Below, piece by piece: positions 24,716 through 34,075 of a DNA stretch of 55,407 bases. Position numbers and translations under genes: made by a program. Each line of letters opens with the position of its first letter. The stretch's first letter is position 1. Under the pieces are notes generated by a model, which saw nothing but the letters and a program-made list of their open reading frames with translations, did no database searches and had not been told where the DNA came from. Source of the DNA: Bdellovibrionales bacterium (lineage in GTDB: Bacteria > Bdellovibrionota_C > UBA2361 > RFPC01); NCBI GenBank assembly GCA_020434565.1, contig JAGRAO010000002.1, forward strand, positions 1 to 55,407. Direction: 5' to 3'.

Positions 24716-27700
24716 CTACGATTGGCTTTCCCTGTCGAGATCTCTCACGAAGCCAGCGACAGTTGTCGGCCAGTTCATGACAGTGCCGAGGTCATCGTAG
24801 TTCCCCTGCATCGGTGAACCGTCTATATCGGCAAGGGCTCTGAGACGTGTCACCTCGCGAGATTCTCTTTTGAAATTCGCAAACGAACTCGGAAGTGCGC
24901 CACCGTGAGAGCCTCCGAGGATTATAGCTTCTGCTCTCAGAGGTTCGGCTTGGAGTTTTTCAATAGCCTGAAGAATATTGGCAGCACCTTTCTCTTCGTT
25001 TCCTGTTGTGAGGTAAATGCCATTCAAATTGAGCGTGAGTCCACCATCATTTGTTGCGCCATAATCCCCCATTACAAAACCAAGATTGTTCCTGATGACA
25101 GTCGATTCGTCCTTTGCGGATGGTTGGTCCTCTTCGATTACCCAAACAAACGACATAGGATCTCTCATTCGAGCAGCCAGCCACTCCTTATTCGGCCTTC
25201 CAAAGACCTTCATCTCATAGTTCGTGCTCGAGTAACAACACAACCTTGAGTCAGCAAACCGAGCAAAGGTGGTAAGGTCTCCGCACTTGTCCAAAAGCCT
25301 CAAACGAACTGTTTTCTCTTTCTCCGATTGTTTTTTCACTTGAGAGAGATCAACGATACTGAGAATTGTTTCAAAAGGGTGATCAAGGTGCGAGGCAAGC
25401 TCTTTGAGAAGCTCGGCGTCGCCCTCAGTTATAGTTTTCTCATCAAGAACTTCCACAAGAGATGAGAGAAACAGACGCGAAGCAGACTTCTCTACAACAG
25501 CTTTGAGATACTTCTCTTCTGATTCGATCTGTTCTTTTCGCTCTCTTGGCGTGAGGTGCCTATACCGGTCGACTACAGGAGAGAGAGTGAGAGCACGAAC
25601 CTCCTCTCGCAGTCGCACAAGGTCCTCTTCAATCTTTGTTACCTTTTCCTGGAGAATCTGATCCTCTGGGCGCATCTCAACACCGGCCTGCACTCCACGA
25701 AGAGCCTTTTCCTTTCTCCGAATCTCCTTTTGTCGTGCTGCGATCTGTGGATTGGTGCCTTTGAGTGCTTGTAGCACGGCAAGTTTCGACTCCTTTCGAG
25801 ATCGTCTAAGAAGCTCGATTCCGGCGAGAAGTTGATCTCCTTCGACTTTTGGTGAGCTGTGGAGGACTTCCTCAAGAGGGAGTGAAATCTGCAGAAGGCC
25901 TTCTATCGATTCCCACCCGGGTAAGAGTAACTCCTTCGCCTGCCTGTACAAAACAGGATGGTCCGCTTCAATCTGATTTGCAACTCGTTCTCTCTCTATA
26001 AGTGTATCAGCCTGGTTGATTGAACGCAGGAGACTACTTGTTTCCTGCGAGTGATCTCCATCGTCAATCTGCTGTTGCAGAATGGGTCGTGACGCCATTG
26101 TCAGGAGTACCCCGCCGAGCTGATCTGAACCAAGAACCTGAGAGAGCTCGGCGCAGGCAATACGGATGCGATTACTTTCAGAGATATCAATTCGAACTTC
26201 TTGTTCCAATGTTGGAGAGTATGCTGTGTGAAACGGATGCCTTCCACGAATAAGATTGCTCACGATCCGCTCTGTATGTTCACGCTGTATTCCGCTTTTC
26301 TCGAGCAAACCTCGGAACTGCTCAAGTGGGGCCGGATGGAGCCGAAAAGACTGGGCAAGCTCAACAATTTCCTGAAATCGTTCGAATGGATAGTTATTGA
26401 TCAATTGAAACCGAGAACTCGGAGATCGAAGGACAAAAAATGCGATTTGACCATCGACGTCAGAAGAGAGAAGCGAGAGGAGTGTGCTGAGGTCTTCGAC
26501 TTCGTCAAAGGTCTGCCTATAGCTCTCGAGCTTCGCAAATCTTTGACGGATGCTCTCGGGTGAACTCCCATCGCGAGTGAAGTATTCGAGGAGTGTTTTT
26601 GAGGGAACCACTCCATATTGTCGCAACATACGGATACATCCTGCGCGAGCAGGAAAATCCGAACTAGTCTCGCTTTGCTCGAGCCACGTAAGAATTTCAG
26701 GATCGAGATATTTCAACTCAGTAAGGCGGCGGAGTAACACTCTCGTAAAACGGCCCTCAACCCGAGGATCGGTGGCAACATCGAGAATGAGTTCACACTC
26801 TCGAATCCCACTCCTTCTTTGGTGGTGAGGGTTGAAGTCGGGAAAGTCATCCTCAAACGGTACGAAATCACCTCCCGCAAGATCAAACACTTGATCTCCC
26901 CCGGTTCCCCGCGCCCGACGAAGGTTTAAGAGACAGAGGTTCAGAATAGGATCGTTGGGTCCGCTCCTATGATATCGATCACGAACGTAACTCAGGAGAG
27001 AATCCTGGTCGCTCTTTGAGCCAAACTGAGAGAGTACCGAAACGCAAGCCTGTCGGAGTGCAGGTGGTGTGGTTTCTTCGAACACCATTCCTCGGCATCG
27101 GTCGAGAATCGCCTTTTGCAATTGACCATCTTGCAACGTAACTCCAAGCGTCATCGCCCTTGCGAGAGACGCTGGAGCGATATCGTTGCTTGGCCTGTCG
27201 AGAAAGCGTTGGACGACTTCGCCCATGTAGCTTCGGAACTTTCTTTGTTCTGAGTTGTCGGTCTCCCCAAATTGGAGGAAGTCCGGAAGGGCTCGTTCAA
27301 GCCGAGAGCGCCGATCTGTGAGCCAGTCAAAAACGGTTCGCACGAGCGCACTTGGCATTCGAGGAAATTCTGAATGAGAGCACAGACTGAGGCTCGCTCT
27401 GTCAAGCACAACTTTGATTACGGGGGATTCGTGCTTGCGCAAGGAATGGAAGGCCCCGACAATCAGTGCTGAGTTATTCAACGGATCTTGATTTAAGACG
27501 TAGGACCCTACATCGTACACTGGCTGTGAACACCGTTTACTTGGCTGCTCACTAAACGCCTTTGTGAAGGGGACGAGAAATTGAAGAACCCGAGAGCGTT
27601 GTTCCTTATTCTCACTTTCAATACTCTCTCGAACGATGTCTTCGAGGCGCCTGAAGTCAACATCTGTTCCGAGTGACGCTAAACTTACAAGCGATGAGGC

Positions 27701-29266
27701 GAGATCCTTCGGTGAAGTAGTGTTCTGAACAAGATAGTCCTGTATCGCAGAGAGAGAGGAGTTGATGATACCGGGGCTATAGTGCATGAGGATTGGAGGC
27801 TTCCACGTCGCAAGACCCTCAAAGACTTCGGCTCGTGAAACCTCCCCGTCCTCAAACATTCGCTCAATTTCTGAAATACATTCTTCGTTCCCGATTCCAT
27901 AAAAAATTCGTAAGTAGTCAGCTGAGGACAGTTCGCCGTTGCGAAGGGCTTGGTTCAGGGGTTCAAATGGGACGGAATCGCCCCCGATCTCTTGAAAAGT
28001 TTTTAAGGCAGAGTCTACGAGGTCAAAATACGCGAATGTCACGTCATCAAGGCCTCCTCGTTGAACCTTTAAAAATTTTCTAGAGGCGATAAAACTAGCC
28101 GTTGGGAGCTCTGCGCGAGCGCAAGCTCGAGCGGTCTTGCTTAATTCTGACTCAGGTACGAGAGGAGTGGTGTGTTCATTGCCTGTCCCGCTGAACTTTT
28201 CGAACAGGGCGATACCCAGCCCGGGTTCGCCGATTCGGCTATACGCTCTGGCAACTGCAACGACCGGTGCCGAATCTCTCTCATAGTACTCAAGAAAAGG
28301 GCCCAATTCTCCAGAGACTGAGTCTAAGATGGCATGCGCTATTGACCGAAATCCAAGTCTTCCGGCTGCCTCTGCTATCAGACATTTCCCGCGATATATA
28401 TCTTCCGTGGTATGGATTCCGTCGGTTTCCGTCAGAGCAAGAAAGAGGATATCCTTGGCGCCTTCACTGTCTCCGTGTGCCTCTAAACCAAAGGCGACAT
28501 CTGCAAGAAGCTCGAGTCGCGGGAGATAGGTTCCAATCGCTTCGGTAGCCGCTTTGACGCACATCGTGCGGACTGGTTGCGAAGCTGTCTCAGCAATCAT
28601 TCCACCCAGGTGTGGAACGATTCCTTCTCGTAGTGCTTCGCACAGTACCCCGTTGAGAACGGGACCGTCTCGCGACTGAATGGCTTGGCTGAGGAGATGA
28701 TTCAATTCGAATACTCGAGCACTTCGCGCTTTTGCTTCGGGAGAGCGTCTACTCTCAAGAGAACTGTACCCATCTCGCTTTTGCTGCTCCAGAATTCCTT
28801 TGGCAAGATCGGTTGCGTGGCAGTAGTCGATACTTTCTGAGAGATCTTTTGTGCTTGCGGATGAGAGCTGAGAGAGGAGCCCGAGAGCAAGCTGCGGTCG
28901 ACCTGCTACAGCGATTCCTGAGATACAGTGACAGAGTGAAGAGACCTGGTTCTCTGAAAGTATGCTCGAAAACTGACTCTGACAAACAGCAGAGGCCATT
29001 CGAATCACTTCGGGGTGGTCTTTCCCCCGACGTTCGAGAATTTGGGTCAGTACACGATAGTCAAGATCTCTCCAAGACGATGATTCGTGGAGTCCAATTT
29101 GCAATCCAGCCTCGACAGCTCGAAGAGCTTTGTGAGCGTTCGCCAACCTGCGAGCATCCGCTATGTGCTTCTGGGCCTCATAGCGTTCAATTGGTTCCTG
29201 ATCGGGTAGCTCGGGAAGCCGTGGGGAGGAGTCCGGAGAGTGGTGAACTGGATGATGGTGTTCCAT
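24716..29266 (-). CDS. 1516-aa helical-repeat protein with unassigned C-terminal domain
   Basis: Very long cytoplasmic-looking protein without signal peptide or membrane segment. A His/Pro-rich start is followed by about 1100 residues of paired helices of TPR/HEAT style (for instance VAGRPQLALGLLSQLSSA, VAVARAYSRIGEPGLGIALF, RQACVSVLSQFGSKSDQDSL), an alpha-solenoid. A charged coiled coil covers about 1145-1255 (AARQKEIRRKEKALRGVQAG). The C-terminal 200 residues are alpha/beta: SFVWVIEEDQ, NNLGFVMGDYG, LTLNLNGIYLTTGNEEKGAA, AEAIILGGSHGGALPSSF. This order resembles the end of the 1070-aa protein encoded at 49957-53169 and may be a GNAT-like fold. The divergent neighbour starts 235 bp away. Function unknown; a scaffold with an enzymatic tail is plausible. 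Confidence 0.6.
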   Translation of the reverse strand: MEHHHPVHHSPDSSPRLPELPDQEPIERYEAQKHIADARRLANAHKALRAVEAGLQIGLHESSSWRDLDYRVLTQILERRGKDHPEVIRMASAVCQSQFSSILSENQVSSLCHCISGIAVAGRPQLALGLLSQLSSASTKDLSESIDYCHATDLAKGILEQQKRDGYSSLESRRSPEAKARSARVFELNHLLSQAIQSRDGPVLNGVLCEALREGIVPHLGGMIAETASQPVRTMCVKAATEAIGTYLPRLELLADVAFGLEAHGDSEGAKDILFLALTETDGIHTTEDIYRGKCLIAEAAGRLGFRSIAHAILDSVSGELGPFLEYYERDSAPVVAVARAYSRIGEPGLGIALFEKFSGTGNEHTTPLVPESELSKTARACARAELPTASFIASRKFLKVQRGGLDDVTFAYFDLVDSALKTFQEIGGDSVPFEPLNQALRNGELSSADYLRIFYGIGNEECISEIERMFEDGEVSRAEVFEGLATWKPPILMHYSPGIINSSLSAIQDYLVQNTTSPKDLASSLVSLASLGTDVDFRRLEDIVRESIESENKEQRSRVLQFLVPFTKAFSEQPSKRCSQPVYDVGSYVLNQDPLNNSALIVGAFHSLRKHESPVIKVVLDRASLSLCSHSEFPRMPSALVRTVFDWLTDRRSRLERALPDFLQFGETDNSEQRKFRSYMGEVVQRFLDRPSNDIAPASLARAMTLGVTLQDGQLQKAILDRCRGMVFEETTPPALRQACVSVLSQFGSKSDQDSLLSYVRDRYHRSGPNDPILNLCLLNLRRARGTGGDQVFDLAGGDFVPFEDDFPDFNPHHQRRSGIRECELILDVATDPRVEGRFTRVLLRRLTELKYLDPEILTWLEQSETSSDFPARAGCIRMLRQYGVVPSKTLLEYFTRDGSSPESIRQRFAKLESYRQTFDEVEDLSTLLSLLSSDVDGQIAFFVLRSPSSRFQLINNYPFERFQEIVELAQSFRLHPAPLEQFRGLLEKSGIQREHTERIVSNLIRGRHPFHTAYSPTLEQEVRIDISESNRIRIACAELSQVLGSDQLGGVLLTMASRPILQQQIDDGDHSQETSSLLRSINQADTLIERERVANQIEADHPVLYRQAKELLLPGWESIEGLLQISLPLEEVLHSSPKVEGDQLLAGIELLRRSRKESKLAVLQALKGTNPQIAARQKEIRRKEKALRGVQAGVEMRPEDQILQEKVTKIEEDLVRLREEVRALTLSPVVDRYRHLTPRERKEQIESEEKYLKAVVEKSASRLFLSSLVEVLDEKTITEGDAELLKELASHLDHPFETILSIVDLSQVKKQSEKEKTVRLRLLDKCGDLTTFARFADSRLCCYSSTNYEMKVFGRPNKEWLAARMRDPMSFVWVIEEDQPSAKDESTVIRNNLGFVMGDYGATNDGGLTLNLNGIYLTTGNEEKGAANILQAIEKLQAEPLRAEAIILGGSHGGALPSSFANFKRESREVTRLRALADIDGSPMQGNYDDLGTVMNWPTTVAGFVRDLDRESQS

Positions 29267-29413
29267 GGAGTCAAACTACTTCGAGAGCCAAAACTAACAC
29301 GAGATGCTCCCTCTTCCTAAGTATTCTCAGGAGGAAATCTCTCTTGGCGAGGTCGCAGGGAACATCACCCCGCTTGAGGGAGGGTATTGAGGCCCATTAT
29401 GGGTTCTAGAACA

Positions 29414-29428
29414 TGTAAAAAAATTACA
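29414..29428. promoter_or_regulatory. TGTAA-N5-TTACA operator upstream of the coiled-coil membrane gene
   Basis: TGTAA-AAAAA-TTACA, 72 bp ahead of the ATG at 29501. The same palindrome, with matching flanks (ATGTAAAAA and TTACAA), occurs at 30698-30712 before the LysM lipoprotein gene. Confidence 0.55.
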
Positions 29429-29500
29429 ATTATGAGACGGAGGGAGATATTAGCCGCATAATTACAAGAGGTTGGAAAAGACCTTGAGGAGCACGATCCA

Positions 29501-30346
29501 ATGAATCCCACGCAGGAAACAACCGACAAGAGAAGCGATCTTCTTCGGCAAGACACACTAAGCGAGGCGCTCGATCGGGTGTTGGATGCTGTAAAGCGAG
29601 GTGTGCGAATTCTGCTTCTCAACGGCCAGGAATTGTTCGGTGTTTTGCTGACGAGGATCAATTCGATTGCAATTCTAAGAAGGAAGGAGAGCCCTCCCTC
29701 CCACTTGAGGCAGAGAAAAATTCGAACGCTGGAGGGCGATATCTTCTTTTTGCGAATAGGGACCCTCTTTCTTGTCGTTTGGACTACTCTCATGACCTTC
29801 ACTGCTCTTGTCGCGGCTTTTGGTACGCAAGACCTCGCCGAGGAAATGAGCGCTTTGAAAGTCCTCGTTCGGAAGCAGGCACTTGTGGGCAAAGCACCAG
29901 AAACATCTCTTTCCCCACCTCTAGAAAAGCAGCATGAGAATGAGGAGCAGATTCGTCTTGTCACCTATGCGATGCTACGAACGCAAGCTGAGATTAGAAT
30001 TGTTCGAAAACATCAACTGAGTATTTTGTCATATCTCGCTGGCCAAAATGTGAATGGTCTCCTCAAGGACATCCGCATGGAAGAGTCGCTTCGATACAGG
30101 CAGGAAGCAGATTCACTGTCTCATGTACTCTCCACAACAGAAAAAGACTTCCTCGTAGCCCTCGATAAACTACGAGATCAACTCGGTGTGCCGGAACTCA
30201 CTTTTGAGGAAGGATCTCTTGCCAGAGGGAATCTCGAGAAGGAAACCTCTCAGGTTCAAGCGGATGAGATTCAGTTTCAAGAAGCTCGAGTTTCATCTCA
30301 GGACCATCAAATTGCTCTGGAGCAGCTGCTGCTGGAACAAGAGTAG
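29501..30346 (+). CDS. Single-span membrane protein with coiled coil
   Basis: 281 aa. Residues about 1-78 are charged and likely cytoplasmic; one membrane helix is visible at about 84-106 (FFLRIGTLFLVVWTTLMTFT); the rest is Glu/Gln/Leu-rich coiled coil, probably periplasmic. There is no known family in the sequence I can name. The start is supported by TTGAGGAG about 9 bases upstream. Its 3' end overlaps the convergent LysM lipoprotein gene by 149 bp, and both genes have the same TGTAA-N5-TTACA site in front, suggesting a joint envelope role. Confidence 0.6.
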   Translation: MNPTQETTDKRSDLLRQDTLSEALDRVLDAVKRGVRILLLNGQELFGVLLTRINSIAILRRKESPPSHLRQRKIRTLEGDIFFLRIGTLFLVVWTTLMTFTALVAAFGTQDLAEEMSALKVLVRKQALVGKAPETSLSPPLEKQHENEEQIRLVTYAMLRTQAEIRIVRKHQLSILSYLAGQNVNGLLKDIRMEESLRYRQEADSLSHVLSTTEKDFLVALDKLRDQLGVPELTFEEGSLARGNLEKETSQVQADEIQFQEARVSSQDHQIALEQLLLEQE

Positions 30347-30662
30347 CGTGTCGAGTTTGCTCGAATTGGTGCCGAGGCTTTGGAAATGGATCGGTTCGAA
30401 TGAGGAGCTCATTTGGAATAACAACCAGATCACCAAGTCGTAGGGCTTTCGGATTGATTTCCTTGTTTTTCTCTGAGAGTCGGGTCCAGAGATTTCCCTT
30501 CCCCGTGTACCACTTTGCAATATCCCAGAGAGATTCTCCGCTATAGCGCACAGTATGCTGAAACTCAGAAGCTTCTGAGACTGGTGAAGGTACCTCCCGA
30601 TGGAAGTGAGCGCAGTGACTGAGAGAAAGCGTACAGAAGAGAAGAAGTGCATGCTTATACAT
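30198..30662 (-). CDS. LysM-domain lipoprotein
   Basis: 154 aa. Signal peptide ends at LSLSHC (Cys17 lipobox). Residues about 36-85 form one LysM domain: HTVRYSGESLWDIAKWYTGK, LWTRLSEKNKEINPKALRLG, DLVVIP, a peptidoglycan-binding module. The tail is Pro/Glu-rich. It likely sits on the outer membrane or inner membrane facing the wall. The last 50 codons lie antisense to the 3' end of the coiled-coil membrane gene. The TGTAA-N5-TTACA palindrome lies 36 bp before the ATG. Confidence 0.8.
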   Translation of the reverse strand: MYKHALLLFCTLSLSHCAHFHREVPSPVSEASEFQHTVRYSGESLWDIAKWYTGKGNLWTRLSEKNKEINPKALRLGDLVVIPNELLIRTDPFPKPRHQFEQTRHATLVPAAAAPEQFDGPEMKLELLETESHPLEPERFPSRDSLWQEILPQK

Positions 30663-30697
30663 GGTGATTGCTCGTTAAAAGAACTCTCTCTATGTTA

Positions 30698-30712
30698 TGT
30701 AAAAATATTACA
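30698..30712. promoter_or_regulatory. TGTAA-N5-TTACA operator upstream of the LysM lipoprotein gene
   Basis: TGTAA-AAATA-TTACA in the region between the LysM gene and feoA (266 bp in all). It lies close enough to the LysM gene to cover its promoter. feoA starts 216 bp away on the other side. I see no Fur-box match in this region. Confidence 0.55.
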
Positions 30713-30928
30713 AATATTGACTTCGCTCTTGAGATTCTCTTGAGAACTCTCGGGTCCCGGCTCCCAATTGCCTCCCAAGAAAAGATAGTTATTACAGATA
30801 TTTATGCGCCGTCATCCATTCTTCCGCTCCTTGAATTGTAGGTTAAATATGACATATTGGGTGTGAGTTACTTCAGATTCTGAGAAATCTAGGATAGGAT
30901 TGCTCGGTATATGAAGGAGAAATGACAC

Positions 30929-31195
30929 TTGCCAAACCACAAAGGACCTCAAGCATGCTCTCTAGCGGTTCGATTGACCGAACTCTCACTTGGTGAGGGA
31001 GGAGTACTTGATCGTATCGAGCTGTCTCCTGAGGAGGCAAAAAGGCTTATGAGACTTGGCCTGTCGCCTGGCCGGAGACTTTCGCTTCTTCAAGCGGGTG
31101 ACAAGTGTTTAATTGCCACTGCCGGAGCAAGGTTAGCGCTCGATTCAGCGCTTGCAGCGAAAATCTACGTAGTACCTCAACAGGAATTTGTGTGA
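30929..31195 (+). CDS. feoA: FeoA-like SH3-type iron transport accessory protein
   Basis: 88 aa. FeoA proteins are small cytoplasmic SH3-like partners of FeoB. Seen: AVRLTELSLGEGGVLDRIE, EEAKRLMRLGLSPGRRLSLL with the family pattern LxxLGLxPG, then AGDKCLIATAGARLALDSAL and AAKIYV. The start is TTG at 30929, with AAGGAG 9 bases ahead; an ATG at 30922 is in another frame that stops after 24 codons. Its last four bases (GTGA) include the feoB start, so the pair is coupled. Confidence 0.85.
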   Translation: MPNHKGPQACSLAVRLTELSLGEGGVLDRIELSPEEAKRLMRLGLSPGRRLSLLQAGDKCLIATAGARLALDSALAAKIYVVPQQEFV

Positions 31196-33198
31196 CCACG
31201 CTCTCTATCCTTGCCGATTCGCATACCAGCTCTCACGTTGTCGGAATGTCTGGCGACATGAAACCGTGCGTTATTCTCGCTGGTCAACCGAATGCAGGAA
31301 AGACCTCGCTCTTTAATCGACTGACCGGATTGAGGGGGCATACGGCCAATTTTCCTGGGACAACTGTTGAGGTTCGAAGCGGGAATCTGAAGATTGGGAA
31401 AACTGAGATCAATGTGCTTGATCTTCCAGGGTTATATGGGCTTGATGGCGGCTCGCTTGATCAGGAAGCCGCAAGAGCTGCGCTTCGGGGTGAGGCTCCT
31501 GGAATTCCGAAGCCCTCACTCCTCGTTATAGTCCTTGATGCGACGAGACTACCACATCAGCTTCCTCTCGCTGGCGAGCTTCGTGAACAGGGAATCCCTA
31601 CTATCGTTGCTGTAAACATGATCGACGAAGCCCTTCGGAAGAGAGTAGATATTGATTTCACTCGACTCTCGAGAGAACTCGGGGCTCGGGTTGTGCCGAT
31701 CTCGGCGCGGAAGGGTACCGGACTCGATGTGCTGCTTCGCACTCTTGAAGAAGAAGTTCTCGGCTTCCCCGTTCAAATTGAAACTCCTGCTCGGCTTAGC
31801 TCGTGTGCAACGTGTGGTTCGTGTCCGATAACGGCGCGCTGTCGTTGGGCTGATGAAGTTGCTCAAGACGTTTCCCCTCTCAATGCGTTCGCTCGCCGGG
31901 GCCGTTCGGACCGGCTCGATAGGATGCTCACCTCGCCGTCGGTAGGGCTCCCAATCTTTCTTATAATAATGGCAGCACTCTTTTTTTCGGTCTTCAGTCT
32001 GGCTGCAAAACCAATGGAGTGGATCGAGTCCGGTATTTCCCTTCTTACCTCAGTAGTACATGGACTTTTCCCGGCTGGACTTTTCTCAAGTTTTCTCACC
32101 GATGGAGTCCTCGCTGGATTTGGAGGCGTGGTCGTATTTCTTCCGCAAATTTGTATCTTATTCTTTGGCATCCGGTTGCTTGAGGATTCCGGTTATCTTG
32201 CAAGAGCCGTTGTTGTAATGGATAGCATCATGCGGAAATTTGGCCTTCCCGGCCAAGCGTTTGTTCCCATGTTGGCCGCGCATGCGTGCGCTGTGCCGGC
32301 GATCATGTCGACCCGACTTATTGAAAATCCTCGCGACCGTTTGCGAGCTATCCTGGTACTTCCACTTCTCACCTGCTCAGCCCGTCTCCCGGTGTATCTT
32401 ATGGTGGCAGTCTTGCTCTTCGGGAACGATCCAATAGCTGGATCGCTCGTTTTTGTGGGTGGCTACGCTCTCGGTGCGTTGGCAGCAATCGGGGCGTCGC
32501 TCGTGCTCCAACGATCACTTGTCCCTGGAGTGCCGGCCCCGCTTGCGCTTGAACTTCCTCCCTATCGGCTCCCGAGTTTGAGGGACGCTGCTCAAGTTGC
32601 TCTCGATCGCGGATGGATCTTCCTCCGTCAGGCCGGGACCATCATCCTCCTGATTTCTGTTGTTCTTTGGGCTCTTTCAACGTTCCCTCAGCTTCCCTCA
32701 GAGAGTGCGTCTTTTCATGACGTTCAGGTGTACGAGGCGCATGAAAGCCAGGCGGTTGGGAATGAAGACCAAAGGGCACTCGAGTACTCAGCTGCTGGAA
32801 GGATCGGAAGGTTTATTGAACCTGTATTTGCGCCCCTTGGTTTTGATTGGAGAATTAGTGTTGGCGTATTGAGTTCGTTTGCAGCGCGAGAGGTTGTTGT
32901 CTCAGCCTTAGCCGTTATGGCGGGAGTCGGAAATGATGTCAGCGAGGACGATCCAGGTCTTATTCAATCTCTTCGATCAATGCGTCGAGCGGATGGCTCT
33001 ATTCTCTTTGATTTTCCTACAGCCTTGAGCCTCTTGGTTTTCTTTGTCTTGGCGATGCAATGCCTCCCGACTCAAGCGATTACATATCGTGAAACGAGAC
33101 AAATAAGATGGCCCCTTTTTCAGTTGGGCTATATGTCAGCTCTTGCGTATGGGGCTTCATTCTTGACCTATCAAATAGCAAGTTACCTTGTTCGATAG
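31192..33198 (+). CDS. feoB: Ferrous iron transporter FeoB
   Basis: 668 aa from the GTG at 31192, which overlaps the feoA stop (GTGA). Inner-membrane Fe(II) permease with a GTPase head. Seen: G1 GQPNAGKTS (residues 31-39), G2 region FPGTTVEVRSG, G3 DLPGLYG, G4 NMID, G5-like SARKGTG; a Cys cluster SCATCGSCPITARC just after the G domain; then the membrane core with the Gate motifs GVVVFLPQICILFFGIRLLE and PAIMSTRLIENPRDR. At least eight membrane helices follow. Length is slightly short but complete. The Cys-rich linker may bind a metal or cluster, an inference. Confidence 0.95.
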   Translation: MTTLSILADSHTSSHVVGMSGDMKPCVILAGQPNAGKTSLFNRLTGLRGHTANFPGTTVEVRSGNLKIGKTEINVLDLPGLYGLDGGSLDQEAARAALRGEAPGIPKPSLLVIVLDATRLPHQLPLAGELREQGIPTIVAVNMIDEALRKRVDIDFTRLSRELGARVVPISARKGTGLDVLLRTLEEEVLGFPVQIETPARLSSCATCGSCPITARCRWADEVAQDVSPLNAFARRGRSDRLDRMLTSPSVGLPIFLIIMAALFFSVFSLAAKPMEWIESGISLLTSVVHGLFPAGLFSSFLTDGVLAGFGGVVVFLPQICILFFGIRLLEDSGYLARAVVVMDSIMRKFGLPGQAFVPMLAAHACAVPAIMSTRLIENPRDRLRAILVLPLLTCSARLPVYLMVAVLLFGNDPIAGSLVFVGGYALGALAAIGASLVLQRSLVPGVPAPLALELPPYRLPSLRDAAQVALDRGWIFLRQAGTIILLISVVLWALSTFPQLPSESASFHDVQVYEAHESQAVGNEDQRALEYSAAGRIGRFIEPVFAPLGFDWRISVGVLSSFAAREVVVSALAVMAGVGNDVSEDDPGLIQSLRSMRRADGSILFDFPTALSLLVFFVLAMQCLPTQAITYRETRQIRWPLFQLGYMSALAYGASFLTYQIASYLVR

Positions 33199-33250
33199 CC
33201 CGAATTTTTCCAGTTGAGAATAATTTGAGGACGCAGTCGTATTTTTCCGT

Positions 33251-33973
33251 TTACCAGATTGCTTGTGCGTTGCCGGAACCTGATCCAGAGCCAGTGATTT
33301 TACCAGAGCCAGAAGGCGTTGGCGTTGGCGTTGGAGCTGGATCGTCGCAAGTACCATCGGGATTGCTCGTTGAGTTACATCTCGCTCTCCATTTGTCCCG
33401 CTCCGACTCGCAGGTCGTTTGATCTCCGCGGCAAGATGCAGCCTGAGATGCGGTAAACGAGGCACATCCGCACTTTGAATCTGCTTTACTTTGGAGATCA
33501 TTACACAGAGCCATCAGTCGAGCACACGTTCCCCACCAAGGCCACTGAACTCCTGACTCGCAGTCGCACTGATTGCAAAAGTCAATGTCACACTGTTCCT
33601 CTTGGGCTCGAAGAACTTCGCATCGGGCCTGCTCTTGAGCTGCTCTTTGTTCAAGATCGTCACAATTGTTGTCTACGGCATCGCAAACGTCATCCAGCTC
33701 ATCTGCTTTGTCACAAGCGAGGCGACATTTTTCGGCACGGTCGCTCAACGCATAGTTAAGTTCGTCGAGAAGGTCGATTATCTCACTCAGATCAATTCGA
33801 GGTGCGTTGACACAGATCCTATCAGCAATCGACTGTCCAATATGATCGAGTCCGAGACCGTACGTTCCGGACGATTGAGCAAAAAGGGACCGCTGAAAGA
33901 GCATAGGAAGGGCTATCGTTACCAGTAAGCCAACCACCAATTGTTGAAGTAATGAAAGTACCCCAGTTCTCAT
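33251..33973 (-). CDS. Cys-rich secreted protein of unknown function
   Basis: 240 aa from the ATG at 33973, preceded by GAGAGGG; an in-frame TTG 18 bases earlier is the alternative. The signal peptide (LVVGLLVTIALPMLFQRSLFAQS) probably ends at AQS. The mature chain has about 18 Cys, many as CxxxC or CxC (CRLACDKADELDDVC, CDIDFCNQCDC, CGCASF), suggesting a disulfide-braced or metal-binding helical protein. The C-terminus is PTPTPTPSGSG-type low complexity. The nearby feoB could hint at metal handling, but the genes converge and this is weak. Confidence 0.65.
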   Translation of the reverse strand: MRTGVLSLLQQLVVGLLVTIALPMLFQRSLFAQSSGTYGLGLDHIGQSIADRICVNAPRIDLSEIIDLLDELNYALSDRAEKCRLACDKADELDDVCDAVDNNCDDLEQRAAQEQARCEVLRAQEEQCDIDFCNQCDCESGVQWPWWGTCARLMALCNDLQSKADSKCGCASFTASQAASCRGDQTTCESERDKWRARCNSTSNPDGTCDDPAPTPTPTPSGSGKITGSGSGSGNAQAIW

Positions 33974-34075
33974 TGGATCCCTCTCTCTCAAATCTCACCC
34001 GACCAAGAAGTCGACCAAATATTGCTAAGACTTGACCCTTGCTACTGTCCAACGAGTCTTTACAAGGAGTTAATC

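Noticed and set aside
30713-30928. Fur box before feoA
   Set aside because: AT-rich stretches only; no match to the GATAATGATAATC pattern.
31105-31191. Longer FeoB start within feoA
   Set aside because: The added residues have no FeoB character and overlap most of feoA; GTG at 31192 gives the usual coupled overlap.
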